In this document: piece after piece, positions 1 to 8,111 of the stretch
How positions within the stretch are numbered: position 1 is the first letter of the stretch
Layout of the letters: each line of letters opens with the position of its first letter
Assembly: GCA_024404125.1 (NCBI GenBank)
Contig: JAKSQL010000003.1
Coordinates: forward strand, 1-25,944
DNA length: 25,944 nucleotides
Direction of reading: 5' to 3'
Source: Clostridia bacterium
GTDB lineage: Bacteria > Bacillota > Clostridia > Oscillospirales > Acutalibacteraceae
The notes under the pieces: generated by a model
Told to the model about the DNA's origin: nothing
Database searches by the model: none
The model's input: only the letters and a program-made list of their open reading frames with translations
Made by a program: the position numbers and the translations under genes

Positions 1-13
1 TTTAGGTGATTTA

Positions 14-379
14 ATGCTTAAAAAAGCAAAGATAAGACTTATAACTTTCTTTGAAGGGTTTTTAATAGGACTTGTAAACAGCACGCTCGGTGCGGGCGGC
101 GGAATAGTTGCGGTGCCGGTACTTAAACGACACGGACTTGACACTAAATCCGCCCATGCGAATGCCGTTGCGGTAGTAGTTTCGATAACGCTTGTAAGTG
201 CATCTCTTTATCTTTTTAAGGGGTACGTAACACTCAGTAAAGCATGGGTATATATGCCGTCGGGTGTTGCAGGTGCCGCGGTAGGAACACTCTTGCTTAA
301 AAAAATTTCACCCTCGCTTTTAAAAAGAATATTCGGCGGATTTATGGTCTATGCGGGAATAAGGATGTTGCTTCGATGA
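14..379 (+). CDS. Half-size TauE/SafE-family membrane permease, first of a pair
   Basis: A 121-residue hydrophobic protein. The N-terminal segment with GFLIGLVNSTLGAGGGIVAV is the glycine-rich first helix typical of TauE/SafE (DUF81) anion or sulfur-compound permeases. About four membrane segments can be read (roughly residues 10-38, 47-70, 77-95 and 103-120). Usual family members are about 250 residues with two such halves, so this is one half. The ATG follows AGGTGA closely, and the stop overlaps the next start as ATGA, so the two halves are translationally coupled. I infer that they form a heterodimer equivalent to one full permease. The substrate is not evident. The gene begins 14 bases into the window, so its promoter is not visible. 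Confidence 0.8.
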   Translation: MLKKAKIRLITFFEGFLIGLVNSTLGAGGGIVAVPVLKRHGLDTKSAHANAVAVVVSITLVSASLYLFKGYVTLSKAWVYMPSGVAGAAVGTLLLKKISPSLLKRIFGGFMVYAGIRMLLR

Positions 380-759
380 ATTTAACGGTAATAACGGCAG
401 GTTTTCTTTCGGGACTTATAGGCGGAATGGGACTCGGCGGCGGTGCGGTGCTTATTATGTATCTTTCGCTTTATACTGCCACACCGGAACTTGAAAGTCA
501 GGGTATAAATCTGCTTTTCTTTATACCTATCGGAATAACCGCAACCGCAATTTATGCTTTTAAAAAACAGATAAAGTGGAAAACCGTATTAACGGTCTGC
601 ATAGGCGGTGTGGCGGGCGCCTTTTTCGGATATAATTTAGCAGGATTTATAGGCGCAAAATACCTTGCAAAGATATTCGGCGCAGGTATACTTTTGTTCG
701 GGCTTAAAGAAATTTTTGCACCTAAAGAAAAGGGTGTTGAAAGAAAGCAAAAAAGGTGA
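376..759 (+). CDS. Half-size TauE/SafE-family membrane permease, second of a pair
   Basis: A 127-residue hydrophobic protein that again opens with the family's glycine-rich helix (GFLSGLIGGMGLGGGAVLIM). It has about four predicted membrane segments and a basic C-terminal tail. Its ATG overlaps the TGA of the preceding half-permease, and AAGGA lies about 10 bases upstream of the start. The two proteins resemble each other in layout rather than being an interrupted single gene: each has its own full N-terminal motif, so this looks like an established split pair and not a frameshift. The 3' end carries the lexA promoter, with the -35 box inside the coding region and the -10 box just after the stop. 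Confidence 0.8.
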   Translation: MNLTVITAGFLSGLIGGMGLGGGAVLIMYLSLYTATPELESQGINLLFFIPIGITATAIYAFKKQIKWKTVLTVCIGGVAGAFFGYNLAGFIGAKYLAKIFGAGILLFGLKEIFAPKEKGVERKQKR

Positions 760-765
760 TATAAT
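737..765 (+). promoter_or_regulatory. Promoter of lexA
   Basis: TTGAAA (737-742), a 17-base spacer and TATAAT (760-765) form a near-consensus sigma-A promoter. The -35 box lies inside the end of the upstream permease gene. The expected start point is near 772, inside the SOS box. Confidence 0.75.
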
Positions 766-770
766 AAAAA

Positions 771-784
771 CGAATAAATGTTCG
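771..784 (+). promoter_or_regulatory. LexA (SOS) box over the lexA transcription start
   Basis: CGAATAAATGTTCG matches the Gram-positive LexA consensus CGAAC-N4-GTTCG at 9 of 10 fixed positions (T instead of C at the fifth). It begins 5 bases after the -10 box and ends just before the lexA ribosome site, the expected place for autorepression. The match is seen in the sequence; the regulation is inferred from Bacillus and Clostridium LexA. Confidence 0.75.
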
Positions 785-798
785 ATGGAGGGGACTTT

Positions 799-1389
799 AT
801 GCCCAAATCACCGCTTAACGAAAAGCAAACGAGGGTTTACAATTTCATAGTTAAAAAATTAGCGGAGGGGTATCCGCCGTCAGTCAGGGAGATACGGGAC
901 GAAACGGGGATAAAATCAACCTCTACCGTACACGCGATTTTAAATATGCTCGAGGAATCGGGCTACATAAAAATTGACCGTCACCATTCAAGAGCGATAA
1001 TGTTAGAGGGTGAATGCAGTTCCGCTATGGTACCGCTTGTAGGCAAGGTTACGGCGGGCACACCGATACTTGCGGGAGAGCAGATAGTGGACTATATACC
1101 ATATCCCACCAAAGATTCAACCGGACTTTTTGCTTTAAAAGTATCGGGTTTAAGTATGAAAAACGCAGGTATACTTGACGGAGATATAGTAGTAGCCGAT
1201 AAAAATGCGCCCTGCAAAAACGGAGATATAATCATAGGTATGGATGAGGACAGCGCCACTGTAAAACGTCTTGTTATAAATAAAGACGGCAGTATTGTGT
1301 TTATGCCCGAAAACGAAGATTTTGAGCCGATACATCCTAAAAAGCCGTCTGTACTCGGCAAAGTAATCGGCAGTTACAGAAAGTATTAG
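799..1389 (+). CDS. lexA: LexA SOS repressor
   Basis: A 196-residue LexA. The N-terminal winged helix (about residues 1-65) has the usual YPPSVREI recognition region. The self-cleavage site is A86-G87 (KVTAGTPI), and the catalytic dyad is S119 (SGLSMKNAG) and K156 (ATVKRL) in the S24 peptidase fold. RecA filaments on damaged DNA trigger self-cleavage and de-repression of SOS genes. I chose the ATG at 799 because GGAGGGG lies 5 bases upstream; an in-frame ATG at 778 has no ribosome site and falls within the SOS box. rnhA and the QueT-like gene follow immediately and probably share the transcript. Confidence 0.96.
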   Translation: MPKSPLNEKQTRVYNFIVKKLAEGYPPSVREIRDETGIKSTSTVHAILNMLEESGYIKIDRHHSRAIMLEGECSSAMVPLVGKVTAGTPILAGEQIVDYIPYPTKDSTGLFALKVSGLSMKNAGILDGDIVVADKNAPCKNGDIIIGMDEDSATVKRLVINKDGSIVFMPENEDFEPIHPKKPSVLGKVIGSYRKY

Positions 1390-1396
1390 GTGAAGT

Positions 1397-1846
1397 ATGG
1401 ATAAACAAAAATACATAGAACTGTTTACCGACGGTGCGTGTTCAGGCAATCCGGGACCGGGCGGTTGGGGAGCCATACTGCGTTACGGTAACCACTAAAA
1501 AGAACTTTCGGGCGGCGAAAAAGAGACCACTAATAACCGCATGGAACTTATGGCGGTAATAAAGGGACTTTCCGCCCTTAAAGAGCCGTGCATGGTAAGA
1601 CTTGTAACCGACTCAAAATACGTGAGTGACGGCATCGAAAAGGGCTGGGCTAAATCGTGGCAGCAAAACGGTTGGAAAAAAGCGGATAAAAAGCCGGCGC
1701 TCAATGTGGATTTATGGGAGCAACTTTTAAAACTGCTCGATATTCACGATGTCACTATATGTTGGGTAAAAGGCCACGCAGGGCATAAGGAAAACGAGCG
1801 GTGTGATGCTATGGTAGTAGTGTATTATAAGGGGCTTTCACAATGA
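1397..1846 (+). pseudogene. rnhA: Ribonuclease HI interrupted by an in-frame TAA
   Basis: From the ATG at 1397 the frame reads as a normal type 1 RNase H, which cleaves the RNA strand of RNA-DNA hybrids, except that codon 34 (1496-1498) is TAA. The bases on both sides are intact: FTDGACSGNPGPGGWGA before, and ELSGGEKETTNNRMEL after. The position normally holds Glu or another residue in a variable loop, so a single GAA to TAA change would explain it. All four catalytic acids are otherwise present: D12, E50, D72 and the Asp of RCD near residue 136. Full length would be 149 residues, close to the usual 150-155. Restart at ATG 1541 would lose D12 and should be inactive. The end overlaps the next start (ATGA). 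Sequencing error is possible. Confidence 0.85.
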
Positions 1847-2355
1847 AAAAAAGCACTAAAAATCTTGTAATCGGTGCCGTTATAGCGGCGCTTTACGCAT
1901 CGCTTACGCTTGTAGGCAACATTGCGGGACTTTCGTACGGTCAGATACAGTTCAGAATTTCGGAGGCACTTACGGTACTTCCCGTATTTACCCCCGCCGC
2001 AATACCCGGACTTGCAGTAGGTTGCTTTATATCAAATATAGCATCGTTTAACCCGATAGATATGATATTCGGCACAATAGCGACTCTTTGCGCCGCATTT
2101 TTAAGTTACTATGCAAGAAATCTGTGCATAAAGAAAATACCCGTAATATCGCTGTTGTCCCCTGTGTTTTTTAATGCTTTGGTAGTAGGTGCCGAGATAT
2201 CGCTTTTTTTATCGGAAGGCACCGTTACCGCTATAGGATTTTTAACCTGTGCCGCATTAGTAGGATTAGGGGAACTTGCGGTGTGTCTTGTTTTGGGGCT
2301 GCCGCTCATATTTACCGTTCGACACAATAAAATACTTTCTAATATACTTGAATAA
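1843..2355 (+). CDS. queT: QueT-family transporter (ECF-type S component)
   Basis: A 170-residue integral membrane protein with about five or six hydrophobic segments. The motif around GQIQFRISEALTVLP, followed by an FNPIDMIFGT segment, is characteristic of QueT/DUF988 proteins, proposed substrate-binding components of energy-coupling-factor transporters for queuosine precursors. Substrate assignment in this family comes largely from genomic association with preQ1 riboswitches, and no riboswitch is possible here because the start overlaps the rnhA stop. It is therefore transcribed with lexA and rnhA. Confidence in the family is good; in the substrate, moderate. Confidence 0.8.
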   Translation: MKKSTKNLVIGAVIAALYASLTLVGNIAGLSYGQIQFRISEALTVLPVFTPAAIPGLAVGCFISNIASFNPIDMIFGTIATLCAAFLSYYARNLCIKKIPVISLLSPVFFNALVVGAEISLFLSEGTVTAIGFLTCAALVGLGELAVCLVLGLPLIFTVRHNKILSNILE

Positions 2356-2376
2356 AACGGCAAAGTGTAGTATAAT
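2348..2376 (+). promoter_or_regulatory. Promoter of the purA operon
   Basis: TTGAAT (2348-2353), a 17-base spacer and TATAAT (2371-2376) lie 35 bases upstream of the purA start. The -35 box overlaps the last codons and stop of the QueT gene. No purine riboswitch or PurR-type box was recognised between the promoter and the ATG. Confidence 0.7.
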
Positions 2377-2410
2377 AACAAAGTAATTTTTTAGTAAATG
2401 GGGAATAGAA

Positions 2411-3688
2411 ATGGTAAAGGCAGTAGTAGGTGCTAACTGGGGCGATGAAGGCAAGGGTAAAATTACCGATATGCTCGCAAGTGAAGCCGATATAGTTGTA
2501 AGATTTCAGGGCGGTGCCAATGCGGGTCACACCATAAAAAACAAATACGGTAAGTTTGCACTTCATACGTTGCCGTCAGGTGTGTTTAATGACGGTGTAA
2601 TAAACTGTATAGGTAACGGTGTGGCACTTGATGTTGATAAACTTTTAAAGGAATATAACGATATAATCGCGCAGGGTGTACCCGCACCCAAACTTATGAT
2701 ATCGGAACGTTGCCAGATGGTAATGCCGTATCACGTTTTATTTGACGTTTACGAGGAAGAGCGGCTCGGCAAGGCAAGTTTCGGCTCCACAAAGTCGGGA
2801 ATCGCGCCGTTTTATTCGGATAAATATGCAAAAACGGGATTTCAGGTATGCGAACTTTTTGACGAAAAGGCATTAAGAGAGAAACTTGAAAGAACACTTG
2901 AAGTAAAGAACATTTTAATTGAAAATTTGTATCATAAACCGAAACTTTCGGTTGACGAAATATTTAATAAAATGATGGCTTGGCGTGACGGTATCAAGGA
3001 CTTTGTAGGTGACGTAAGAAAACTTGTTTACGAGGCGGACAAGGCGGGCAAAACAGTATTGCTTGAAGGTCAGCTCGGCACCCTTAAAGATACCGACCAC
3101 GGCATTTATCCTATGGTAACGTCTTCCAATACCATAGCGGGATACGGTGCAGTAGGCGCAGGCGTTCCGCCCTATGCGATAAAAGAAGTTTACACCGTAA
3201 TAAAGGCATATTCTTCCGCAGTAGGCGCAGGCGCTTTCGTAAGCGAAATATTCGGTGAAGAAGCAAAACAGATGCGTGACCACGGCGGTGACGGCGGCGA
3301 GTACGGTGCCACCACAGGCAGACCGCGCAGAATGGGCTGGTTTGACTGTGTTGCAACCCGTTACGGTTGTGAAGTGCAGGGAACTACCCACGGTGTTCTT
3401 ACCGTTGTAGATGCGCTCGGTTATCTTGACGAGATAAAGGTTTGTGTAGGTTATGAAATTGACGGCGAGATTACAAAAGATTTTCCCGTAACCTCAAAAC
3501 TTGAAAAGGCAAAGCCGGTACTTAAAACCCTACCGGGTTGGAAGTGTGATGTATCGGGCATCACAAAGTATTCAGACCTGCCCGAAAACTGCCGTAACTA
3601 TATAGAGTTTATCGAAAAAGAAATCGGCTTTAAACTTTGTATGGTAAGTAACGGTCCCGCAAGAGAAAACATAATAATAAAGGAATAA
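2411..3688 (+). CDS. purA: Adenylosuccinate synthetase
   Basis: A 425-residue PurA that makes adenylosuccinate from IMP, aspartate and GTP, the first committed step to AMP. The N-terminal GTP-binding motif GANWGDEGKGK (about residues 6-16), GGANAGHTI (about 35-43), the IMP-binding TDHGIYPMVTSSNT (about 229-242) and the ATTGRPRRMGW segment near 300 are all present, and the length is typical. The ATG at 2411 follows a GGGGAATAG ribosome site. It heads a tight run with the YhaM-like gene 5 bases downstream. Confidence 0.97.
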   Translation: MVKAVVGANWGDEGKGKITDMLASEADIVVRFQGGANAGHTIKNKYGKFALHTLPSGVFNDGVINCIGNGVALDVDKLLKEYNDIIAQGVPAPKLMISERCQMVMPYHVLFDVYEEERLGKASFGSTKSGIAPFYSDKYAKTGFQVCELFDEKALREKLERTLEVKNILIENLYHKPKLSVDEIFNKMMAWRDGIKDFVGDVRKLVYEADKAGKTVLLEGQLGTLKDTDHGIYPMVTSSNTIAGYGAVGAGVPPYAIKEVYTVIKAYSSAVGAGAFVSEIFGEEAKQMRDHGGDGGEYGATTGRPRRMGWFDCVATRYGCEVQGTTHGVLTVVDALGYLDEIKVCVGYEIDGEITKDFPVTSKLEKAKPVLKTLPGWKCDVSGITKYSDLPENCRNYIEFIEKEIGFKLCMVSNGPARENIIIKE

Positions 3689-3693
3689 CAGTT

Positions 3694-4662
3694 ATGAATT
3701 TTACACCGATTGACAATTTGGGTAAGGTTGACGGTATATTGCTTGTAAAGTCGGTAGAAGAAAAAACCTCCTCAAAGGGTGACGTTTATCTTGACTTTAC
3801 TTTAGGCGATGCCGACGGCGAAATAAACGCTAAACTCTGGCGGTATAATAAAGCGGAACACGGCGAATATAAGTTAAACGATATAGTAAAGGTAAGAGGT
3901 ACGGTTTCGCAGTATAACGGAAGCGATCAACTGCGGATTGACAGAATCCGTCTTACTACCGAGTCAGACGGGGTAAAACCCGAAGATTTTGTAAGAAGCG
4001 CACCGTATTCTTCAAAAGAGATGTACGATGAAATAATAAGAATCGCGTCAAATTTCGGTGACGGCGAACTTAAAAGTATAGTTCTTGCAATTTACGAAGA
4101 TAACCGCGAAAAACTTTTATATTGGCCTGCGGCATTTAAACTGCATCACGCTTTGCGCGGCGGGCTTTTAATGCATACACTTTCAATAATTAAACTTTGC
4201 GAAAAGGTTTGCGATGTATATCCGTTTGCGGATAGGGAATTGCTAATAGCAGGGGCTATGCTTCATGATATTTCAAAACTTGAAGAATACACCGTAAACG
4301 ATACAGGAATAGCGGAGGGCTATTGCGTTAAAGGTAACCTGTTAGGACATCTTGCAATGGGAGCCGCAAAGGTAGGCGAGTACGCAAAGAAGCTCGGCAT
4401 AAGCGAAGAAACTGCGATGTTGCTTCAGCATATGCTTTTATCGCATCACGGCGAGCCGGAATTCGGCGCCGCGGTAAGACCTATGTTTTTGGAAGCGGAA
4501 CTGTTAAGCGAACTTGACCTTATGGATTCAAGAATTTATGAAATGAAAGAAGCGCTTTTGGGCGCAGGCAAAAAGGATTTTTCAGGTAAGGTTTGGGCGC
4601 TTGACGGCAGAAAGTTATACAATCATTCGCGTAAAGATTTAAAAGCAGATCCGATATTATAA
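3694..4662 (+). CDS. yhaM: YhaM-type OB-fold / HD-domain 3'-5' exoribonuclease
   Basis: A 322-residue protein with an N-terminal OB-fold nucleic-acid-binding domain (about residues 10-95, including VYLDFTLGDADGEINAKLW) and a C-terminal HD phosphohydrolase domain (about 140-300). HD motifs visible are HHALRGGLLMHT, AMLHDISK, LLGHL and the MLLSHHG...ELDLMDSRI end, supplying the metal-binding His and Asp residues. B. subtilis YhaM (314 aa) has this layout and degrades RNA and single-stranded DNA from the 3' end with Mn2+ or Co2+. It sits 5 bases after purA with AAAGGA upstream. The exact activity here is inferred from the family. Confidence 0.9.
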   Translation: MNFTPIDNLGKVDGILLVKSVEEKTSSKGDVYLDFTLGDADGEINAKLWRYNKAEHGEYKLNDIVKVRGTVSQYNGSDQLRIDRIRLTTESDGVKPEDFVRSAPYSSKEMYDEIIRIASNFGDGELKSIVLAIYEDNREKLLYWPAAFKLHHALRGGLLMHTLSIIKLCEKVCDVYPFADRELLIAGAMLHDISKLEEYTVNDTGIAEGYCVKGNLLGHLAMGAAKVGEYAKKLGISEETAMLLQHMLLSHHGEPEFGAAVRPMFLEAELLSELDLMDSRIYEMKEALLGAGKKDFSGKVWALDGRKLYNHSRKDLKADPIL

Positions 4663-4679
4663 AAAAGGAAGTAGAACTT

Positions 4680-4877
4680 ATGAAAATCACAGAAGATATG
4701 TTAATCGGCGATGTTCTTGATATGGACAGCAGCGCTGCGGAATACTTTTTCGCAATAGGTATGCACTGTCTTGGCTGTCCCGCGTCAAGAGGCGAGTCTA
4801 TAAAGCAGGCGTGCGCCGTACACGGAACCGACTGTGAAGAACTTATTAAAAAACTTAACGAGCACTTTAACAAATAA
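4680..4877 (+). CDS. Small DUF1858 protein with a CxxC motif
   Basis: A 65-residue protein matching the DUF1858 pattern: an N-terminal ITEDMLIGDVLDM segment, then GMHCLGCPAS with a CxxC that could bind metal or form a disulfide, and a helical C-terminus. Full-length members are about 60-75 residues and are often encoded alone or fused to redox or hybrid-cluster proteins; the biochemical role is not established. AAAAAGGAAG precedes the ATG. Its TAA shares a base with the trmK ATG (TAATG), so the pair is translationally coupled. Confidence 0.8.
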   Translation: MKITEDMLIGDVLDMDSSAAEYFFAIGMHCLGCPASRGESIKQACAVHGTDCEELIKKLNEHFNK

Positions 4878-5563
4878 TGCTTAATTTAAGTGAGAGATTA
4901 TCAATCATAGCGGGTAAGATACAAGCGGGCAAGAGTGTTTGTGACGTGGGGACCGACCACGGATATTTGCCCGCTTATCTTTATCTTTCGGGGAAATATA
5001 AAAAAGTGACCGCTACCGATATAAGACAAAAGCCGCTCGAAAACGCCAAAAGCAACTGTAAGCGGTTTAATGCAAACGGTGTAGACCTTGTTTTGTGTGA
5101 CGGTTTATCGGGTGTTAAAAGGGAAGATGCCGATACCGTAATAATAGCGGGAATGGGCGGCGAGGTAATATCAAAAATAATTACCGACTGTACCTTTTTG
5201 CCCGACCGCGATATAAACTTAATCTTGCAACCTATGACCGCAATACATAAACTGCGCAGATTTCTTAATGAAAACGGCTATTTAATAACCGAAGAAACCC
5301 CCGTAAAAGAAAAAGGAAAAATATACAGTATAATCTGCGCAAAATATGACGGCATAAAGCGGGAATTTGACGAATTTTCGCTTCTTGTCGGTGCGCTTAA
5401 ATTCGATAACGCGTTAAGTAAAGAATATCTTGAAAAGCAGATACGGATATATAGCAAGAGAGTGCAGTTGCTTGACGGCTCTTGCAATAAAGGGGCGCAA
5501 AATTCAAGCAACGAAGTTTTATGTAAACTCAATAAACTATTGGAGGAAAACTATGGCGCTTGA
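4877..5563 (+). CDS. trmK: tRNA (adenine-22-N1)-methyltransferase TrmK
   Basis: A 228-residue class I SAM-dependent methyltransferase of the TrmK/YqfN (DUF633) family, which methylates A22 of certain tRNAs. The N-terminal RLSIIAGKI start, the SAM-binding VCDVGTDHGYLPAYL (about residues 20-34), the ATDI acidic loop, and the AGMGGEVI catalytic-region motif with LILQPM are diagnostic. The C-terminal part is a helical coiled-coil extension, as in B. subtilis TrmK. It overlaps rqcH by 11 bases. Confidence 0.93.
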   Translation: MLNLSERLSIIAGKIQAGKSVCDVGTDHGYLPAYLYLSGKYKKVTATDIRQKPLENAKSNCKRFNANGVDLVLCDGLSGVKREDADTVIIAGMGGEVISKIITDCTFLPDRDINLILQPMTAIHKLRRFLNENGYLITEETPVKEKGKIYSIICAKYDGIKREFDEFSLLVGALKFDNALSKEYLEKQIRIYSKRVQLLDGSCNKGAQNSSNEVLCKLNKLLEENYGA

Positions 5564-7268
5564 CGGCGTATTTTTAAGTAAACTTGTAACCGAACTTAAA
5601 GCGGCAAACGAATGTCATATTGATAAAATTTACCAACCGTCAAGAGATGCGCTGGCGCTTTTTATGCGCAAAAAAGGTTTTTCAAAGTGGTTATATATGT
5701 CTTTATCGTCAGGCAGCGCAAGGGTGAATTTTACTGAAGAAAAGCCCGACACATTAGAAACACCGCCGATGTTCTGTATGCTTGTGCGCAAGTATTTTTC
5801 TGCGGCAAAATTAAAAGACGTTTATCAGTCGGGGCTTGAAAGGGTGCTCACATTCTGCTTTGAAGCGCATAACGAGATGGGTGACACCGTAGATTTAAAG
5901 ATAGTGTGTGAACTTATAGGCAACTCAAGCAACATAATTTTGCTTGACCAAAACTCAAAGGTAATAGATGCCGCAAGAAGAAGCGATATTGAAAACAGTA
6001 CCCGAATTATAGCCCCCGGTGCAATTTATGAATATCCCGCACCGCAAAATAAGACGGATATATTAAACGAAAGCAACGAAAGCGCGGCAAATGAAATACT
6101 TAAAGCAAAAGATAAAAGTTTATCCGAGGCAATTGTTTGTACTTTTGAGGGTATATCTCCGCTTTTTGCAAGAGAAACAGCGTTTAAGGCAAACTGCATA
6201 GACATTGCGGTTAAAGATTTAAGTTACGAAAAAGCGTTAAAAGCGGTCGAAATTTTAAGAGACGGCATAATCGGTAAAAACAGTGCGGTAATAATATATT
6301 CGCCCGATAAAACACCTATGGATTTTTGTCACACCGATGTTTCGCAGTACGGTGAAAATTATACAAAAAAGTATTTTTGCAGTTTAAGTGACCTTTTAGA
6401 CGAATTTTATGCCGAAAAGGAAAACGGTGTAAGAATAAAGCGAATGTCGGCAGATGTTCAAAAGACCGTTAAAAATGCGCTTGCAAGAGCAAGCAAGCGG
6501 CTTAATATCCGAAAAGCAGACCTTGAAAAGTCAAAGGAAAGAGAACATTTAAGAATTTACGGCGAACTTATAAAAGCAAATCTGCACCGCATTAAAAACG
6601 GGGATACAAGCATTACGGTGCAAAATTTTTACGATGAAAACTTATCCGAAATCACAATAAAGTTAGACCCTGCAATCCCCGCGCAAAAGGCGGCGGCGAA
6701 ATACTTTAAAGATTATAAAAAAGCATGTGTTGCCGAGCAGACATTGGCATCTCTTATAAAAGAGGACGAAACCGAAATAGACTATTTGCAGTCGGTAACG
6801 GAAAATCTTGAACGGTGCAAAACAGTAAAAGATATTTCTCTTATAAAAGAAGAACTTGCCGACCAAAAATACATACGGCAAAACACAAAATCAAAGCAAA
6901 AGAAAGCAACTATGCAGTTTGATGAGTATACGTCACCGCAAGGGTTTAAAGTGGTAGTGGGCAAAAACAATCTGCAAAACGATTATATAACAACAAAACT
7001 TGCCTCCAAAGGTGATACCTGGTTTCATACAAAAGGTATACACGGTTCACACGTTATTGTCTTTAACGGCGGTAGCGAATTAAGCGACGAAACAATAGAG
7101 TTTGCTGCAAAACTTGCGGCCAAGAATTCAAAAGGCAGAAATTCGTCCAACGTGCCGGTTGATTATACTTCGGTAAAATTCGTTAAAAAGCCGAGCGGCG
7201 CAAAACCCGGTATGGTAATTTACACCACCAATAAAACAGTTTTTGTTACGGCGGAGGAGAATATATGA
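5553..7268 (+). CDS. rqcH: RqcH, ribosome quality-control NFACT protein
   Basis: A 571-residue NFACT protein. The NFACT-N domain starts MALDGVFLSKLVTEL (about 1-200), followed by a helix-hairpin-helix and a long coiled-coil region (about 330-440). A C-terminal NFACT-R domain (about 450-565) contains QGFKVVVGKNNLQND, the GDTWFHTKG signature and a GSHVI segment. In Bacillus, RqcH binds stalled 50S subunits and recruits tRNA-Ala to add C-terminal alanine tails; older annotations call such proteins fibronectin-binding (FbpA). I chose ATG 5553, with TGGAGG 7 bases upstream, rather than an upstream in-frame start inside trmK that has no ribosome site. Confidence 0.93.
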   Translation: MALDGVFLSKLVTELKAANECHIDKIYQPSRDALALFMRKKGFSKWLYMSLSSGSARVNFTEEKPDTLETPPMFCMLVRKYFSAAKLKDVYQSGLERVLTFCFEAHNEMGDTVDLKIVCELIGNSSNIILLDQNSKVIDAARRSDIENSTRIIAPGAIYEYPAPQNKTDILNESNESAANEILKAKDKSLSEAIVCTFEGISPLFARETAFKANCIDIAVKDLSYEKALKAVEILRDGIIGKNSAVIIYSPDKTPMDFCHTDVSQYGENYTKKYFCSLSDLLDEFYAEKENGVRIKRMSADVQKTVKNALARASKRLNIRKADLEKSKEREHLRIYGELIKANLHRIKNGDTSITVQNFYDENLSEITIKLDPAIPAQKAAAKYFKDYKKACVAEQTLASLIKEDETEIDYLQSVTENLERCKTVKDISLIKEELADQKYIRQNTKSKQKKATMQFDEYTSPQGFKVVVGKNNLQNDYITTKLASKGDTWFHTKGIHGSHVIVFNGGSELSDETIEFAAKLAAKNSKGRNSSNVPVDYTSVKFVKKPSGAKPGMVIYTTNKTVFVTAEENI

Positions 7269-8056
7269 ATATAGGTGTTTCGACCTCGTGCTATTATCCG
7301 ATGTTAACCGAGGAGTCGCTAAAGCAAATAGGCAAAAGCGGAATAAAAACCGCCGAGATATTTTTTAATGCTTTATGTGAGCTTGAAAGTGACTTTGTAA
7401 ACGAACTTAAAAATATTGCCGATTATTACGGGATAAATGTGGTATCTATTCACCCTACAATGTCACTTTCGGAGTCTTTTATGCTTTTTTCCGCTTATAA
7501 AAGACGGTACACAGAGGGAATCAACTGGTATAAACGGTATGCCGAAATAGCGGCAATGTTCGGTGCAAAATATATTATTATGCACGGCGGCAAACCGAAT
7601 AAGGTGCTTAACGATACCGAGTATATATATGAATTTTTAAAGGTCGCCGAAACGGTTGAGCAAAACGGCGCCGTGCTCTTGCAGGAAAACGTGGTAAATT
7701 TCAGGGCGGGCAGTTTGGAATTCCTTAAAAAATTCAAAGAAATCTCGGGAGAAAAGAGCGGTATATGTCTTGATATAAAGCAGGCAATACGCGGCGGCTA
7801 TTCACCGTTTGACGTTTTGGCCGCAGTAGGCGATAAGGTAAAGCATATTCATATAAGCGACAGTACAAGGTTAAGCGACTGCCTTTTGCCAGGCAACGGT
7901 GAATTTGATTTTGAAAATTTATTTTGCAATGCAAAAAACTGCGGATTTAACGGTAACTTTATTATAGAGGTATACGAGGATGCGTATAATAACTACGGTG
8001 AAATAAAGTCAAGTTATGATGCGCTCAATAAAAAGTTCTTGAAAATAAACAAATAA
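7265..8056 (+). CDS. Sugar phosphate isomerase/epimerase family TIM barrel
   Basis: A 263-residue AP-endonuclease-2-like TIM-barrel protein. Motifs along the barrel include an N-terminal IGVSTSCYYP, VSIHP (about 60), IIMHGG (about 115), a LLQENV strand end with a Glu typical of the metal site, CLDIKQA, KHIHISD (about 196-202) and FIIEVYE near the C-terminus. These supply the His, Glu and Asp metal ligands seen in xylose-isomerase-like epimerases and endonuclease IV relatives. The substrate cannot be read from sequence. The ATG overlaps the rqcH stop (ATGA). Its 3' end carries the -35 box of the wzz promoter. Confidence 0.82.
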   Translation: MNIGVSTSCYYPMLTEESLKQIGKSGIKTAEIFFNALCELESDFVNELKNIADYYGINVVSIHPTMSLSESFMLFSAYKRRYTEGINWYKRYAEIAAMFGAKYIIMHGGKPNKVLNDTEYIYEFLKVAETVEQNGAVLLQENVVNFRAGSLEFLKKFKEISGEKSGICLDIKQAIRGGYSPFDVLAAVGDKVKHIHISDSTRLSDCLLPGNGEFDFENLFCNAKNCGFNGNFIIEVYEDAYNNYGEIKSSYDALNKKFLKINK

Positions 8057-8067
8057 AATGATATTAT
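8039..8067 (+). promoter_or_regulatory. Probable promoter of the wzz-cpsD module
   Basis: TTGAAA (8039-8044), 17 bases, then TATTAT (8062-8067). The -35 box lies in the last codons of the preceding gene, and the -10 box is 45 bases before the wzz ATG. The region is very AT-rich, so chance matches are possible. Confidence 0.5.
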
Positions 8068-8111
8068 ATTTTTGTGTGTATATAACATTATAAACAATAA
8101 AGGTGTTGAAA

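Noticed and set aside
1780..1845. A preQ1 riboswitch in front of the QueT gene
   Set aside because: The gene start overlaps the rnhA coding sequence and no pseudoknot-like C-rich/A-rich pattern was seen.
1541..1846. A functional short RNase H starting at ATG 1541
   Set aside because: It lacks the first catalytic Asp and the first beta strand, and no ribosome site precedes the ATG.
2915..3391. 158-codon - strand frame opposite purA
   Set aside because: It lies wholly inside the well-supported purA gene and shows no protein motif; an antisense artefact of codon bias.
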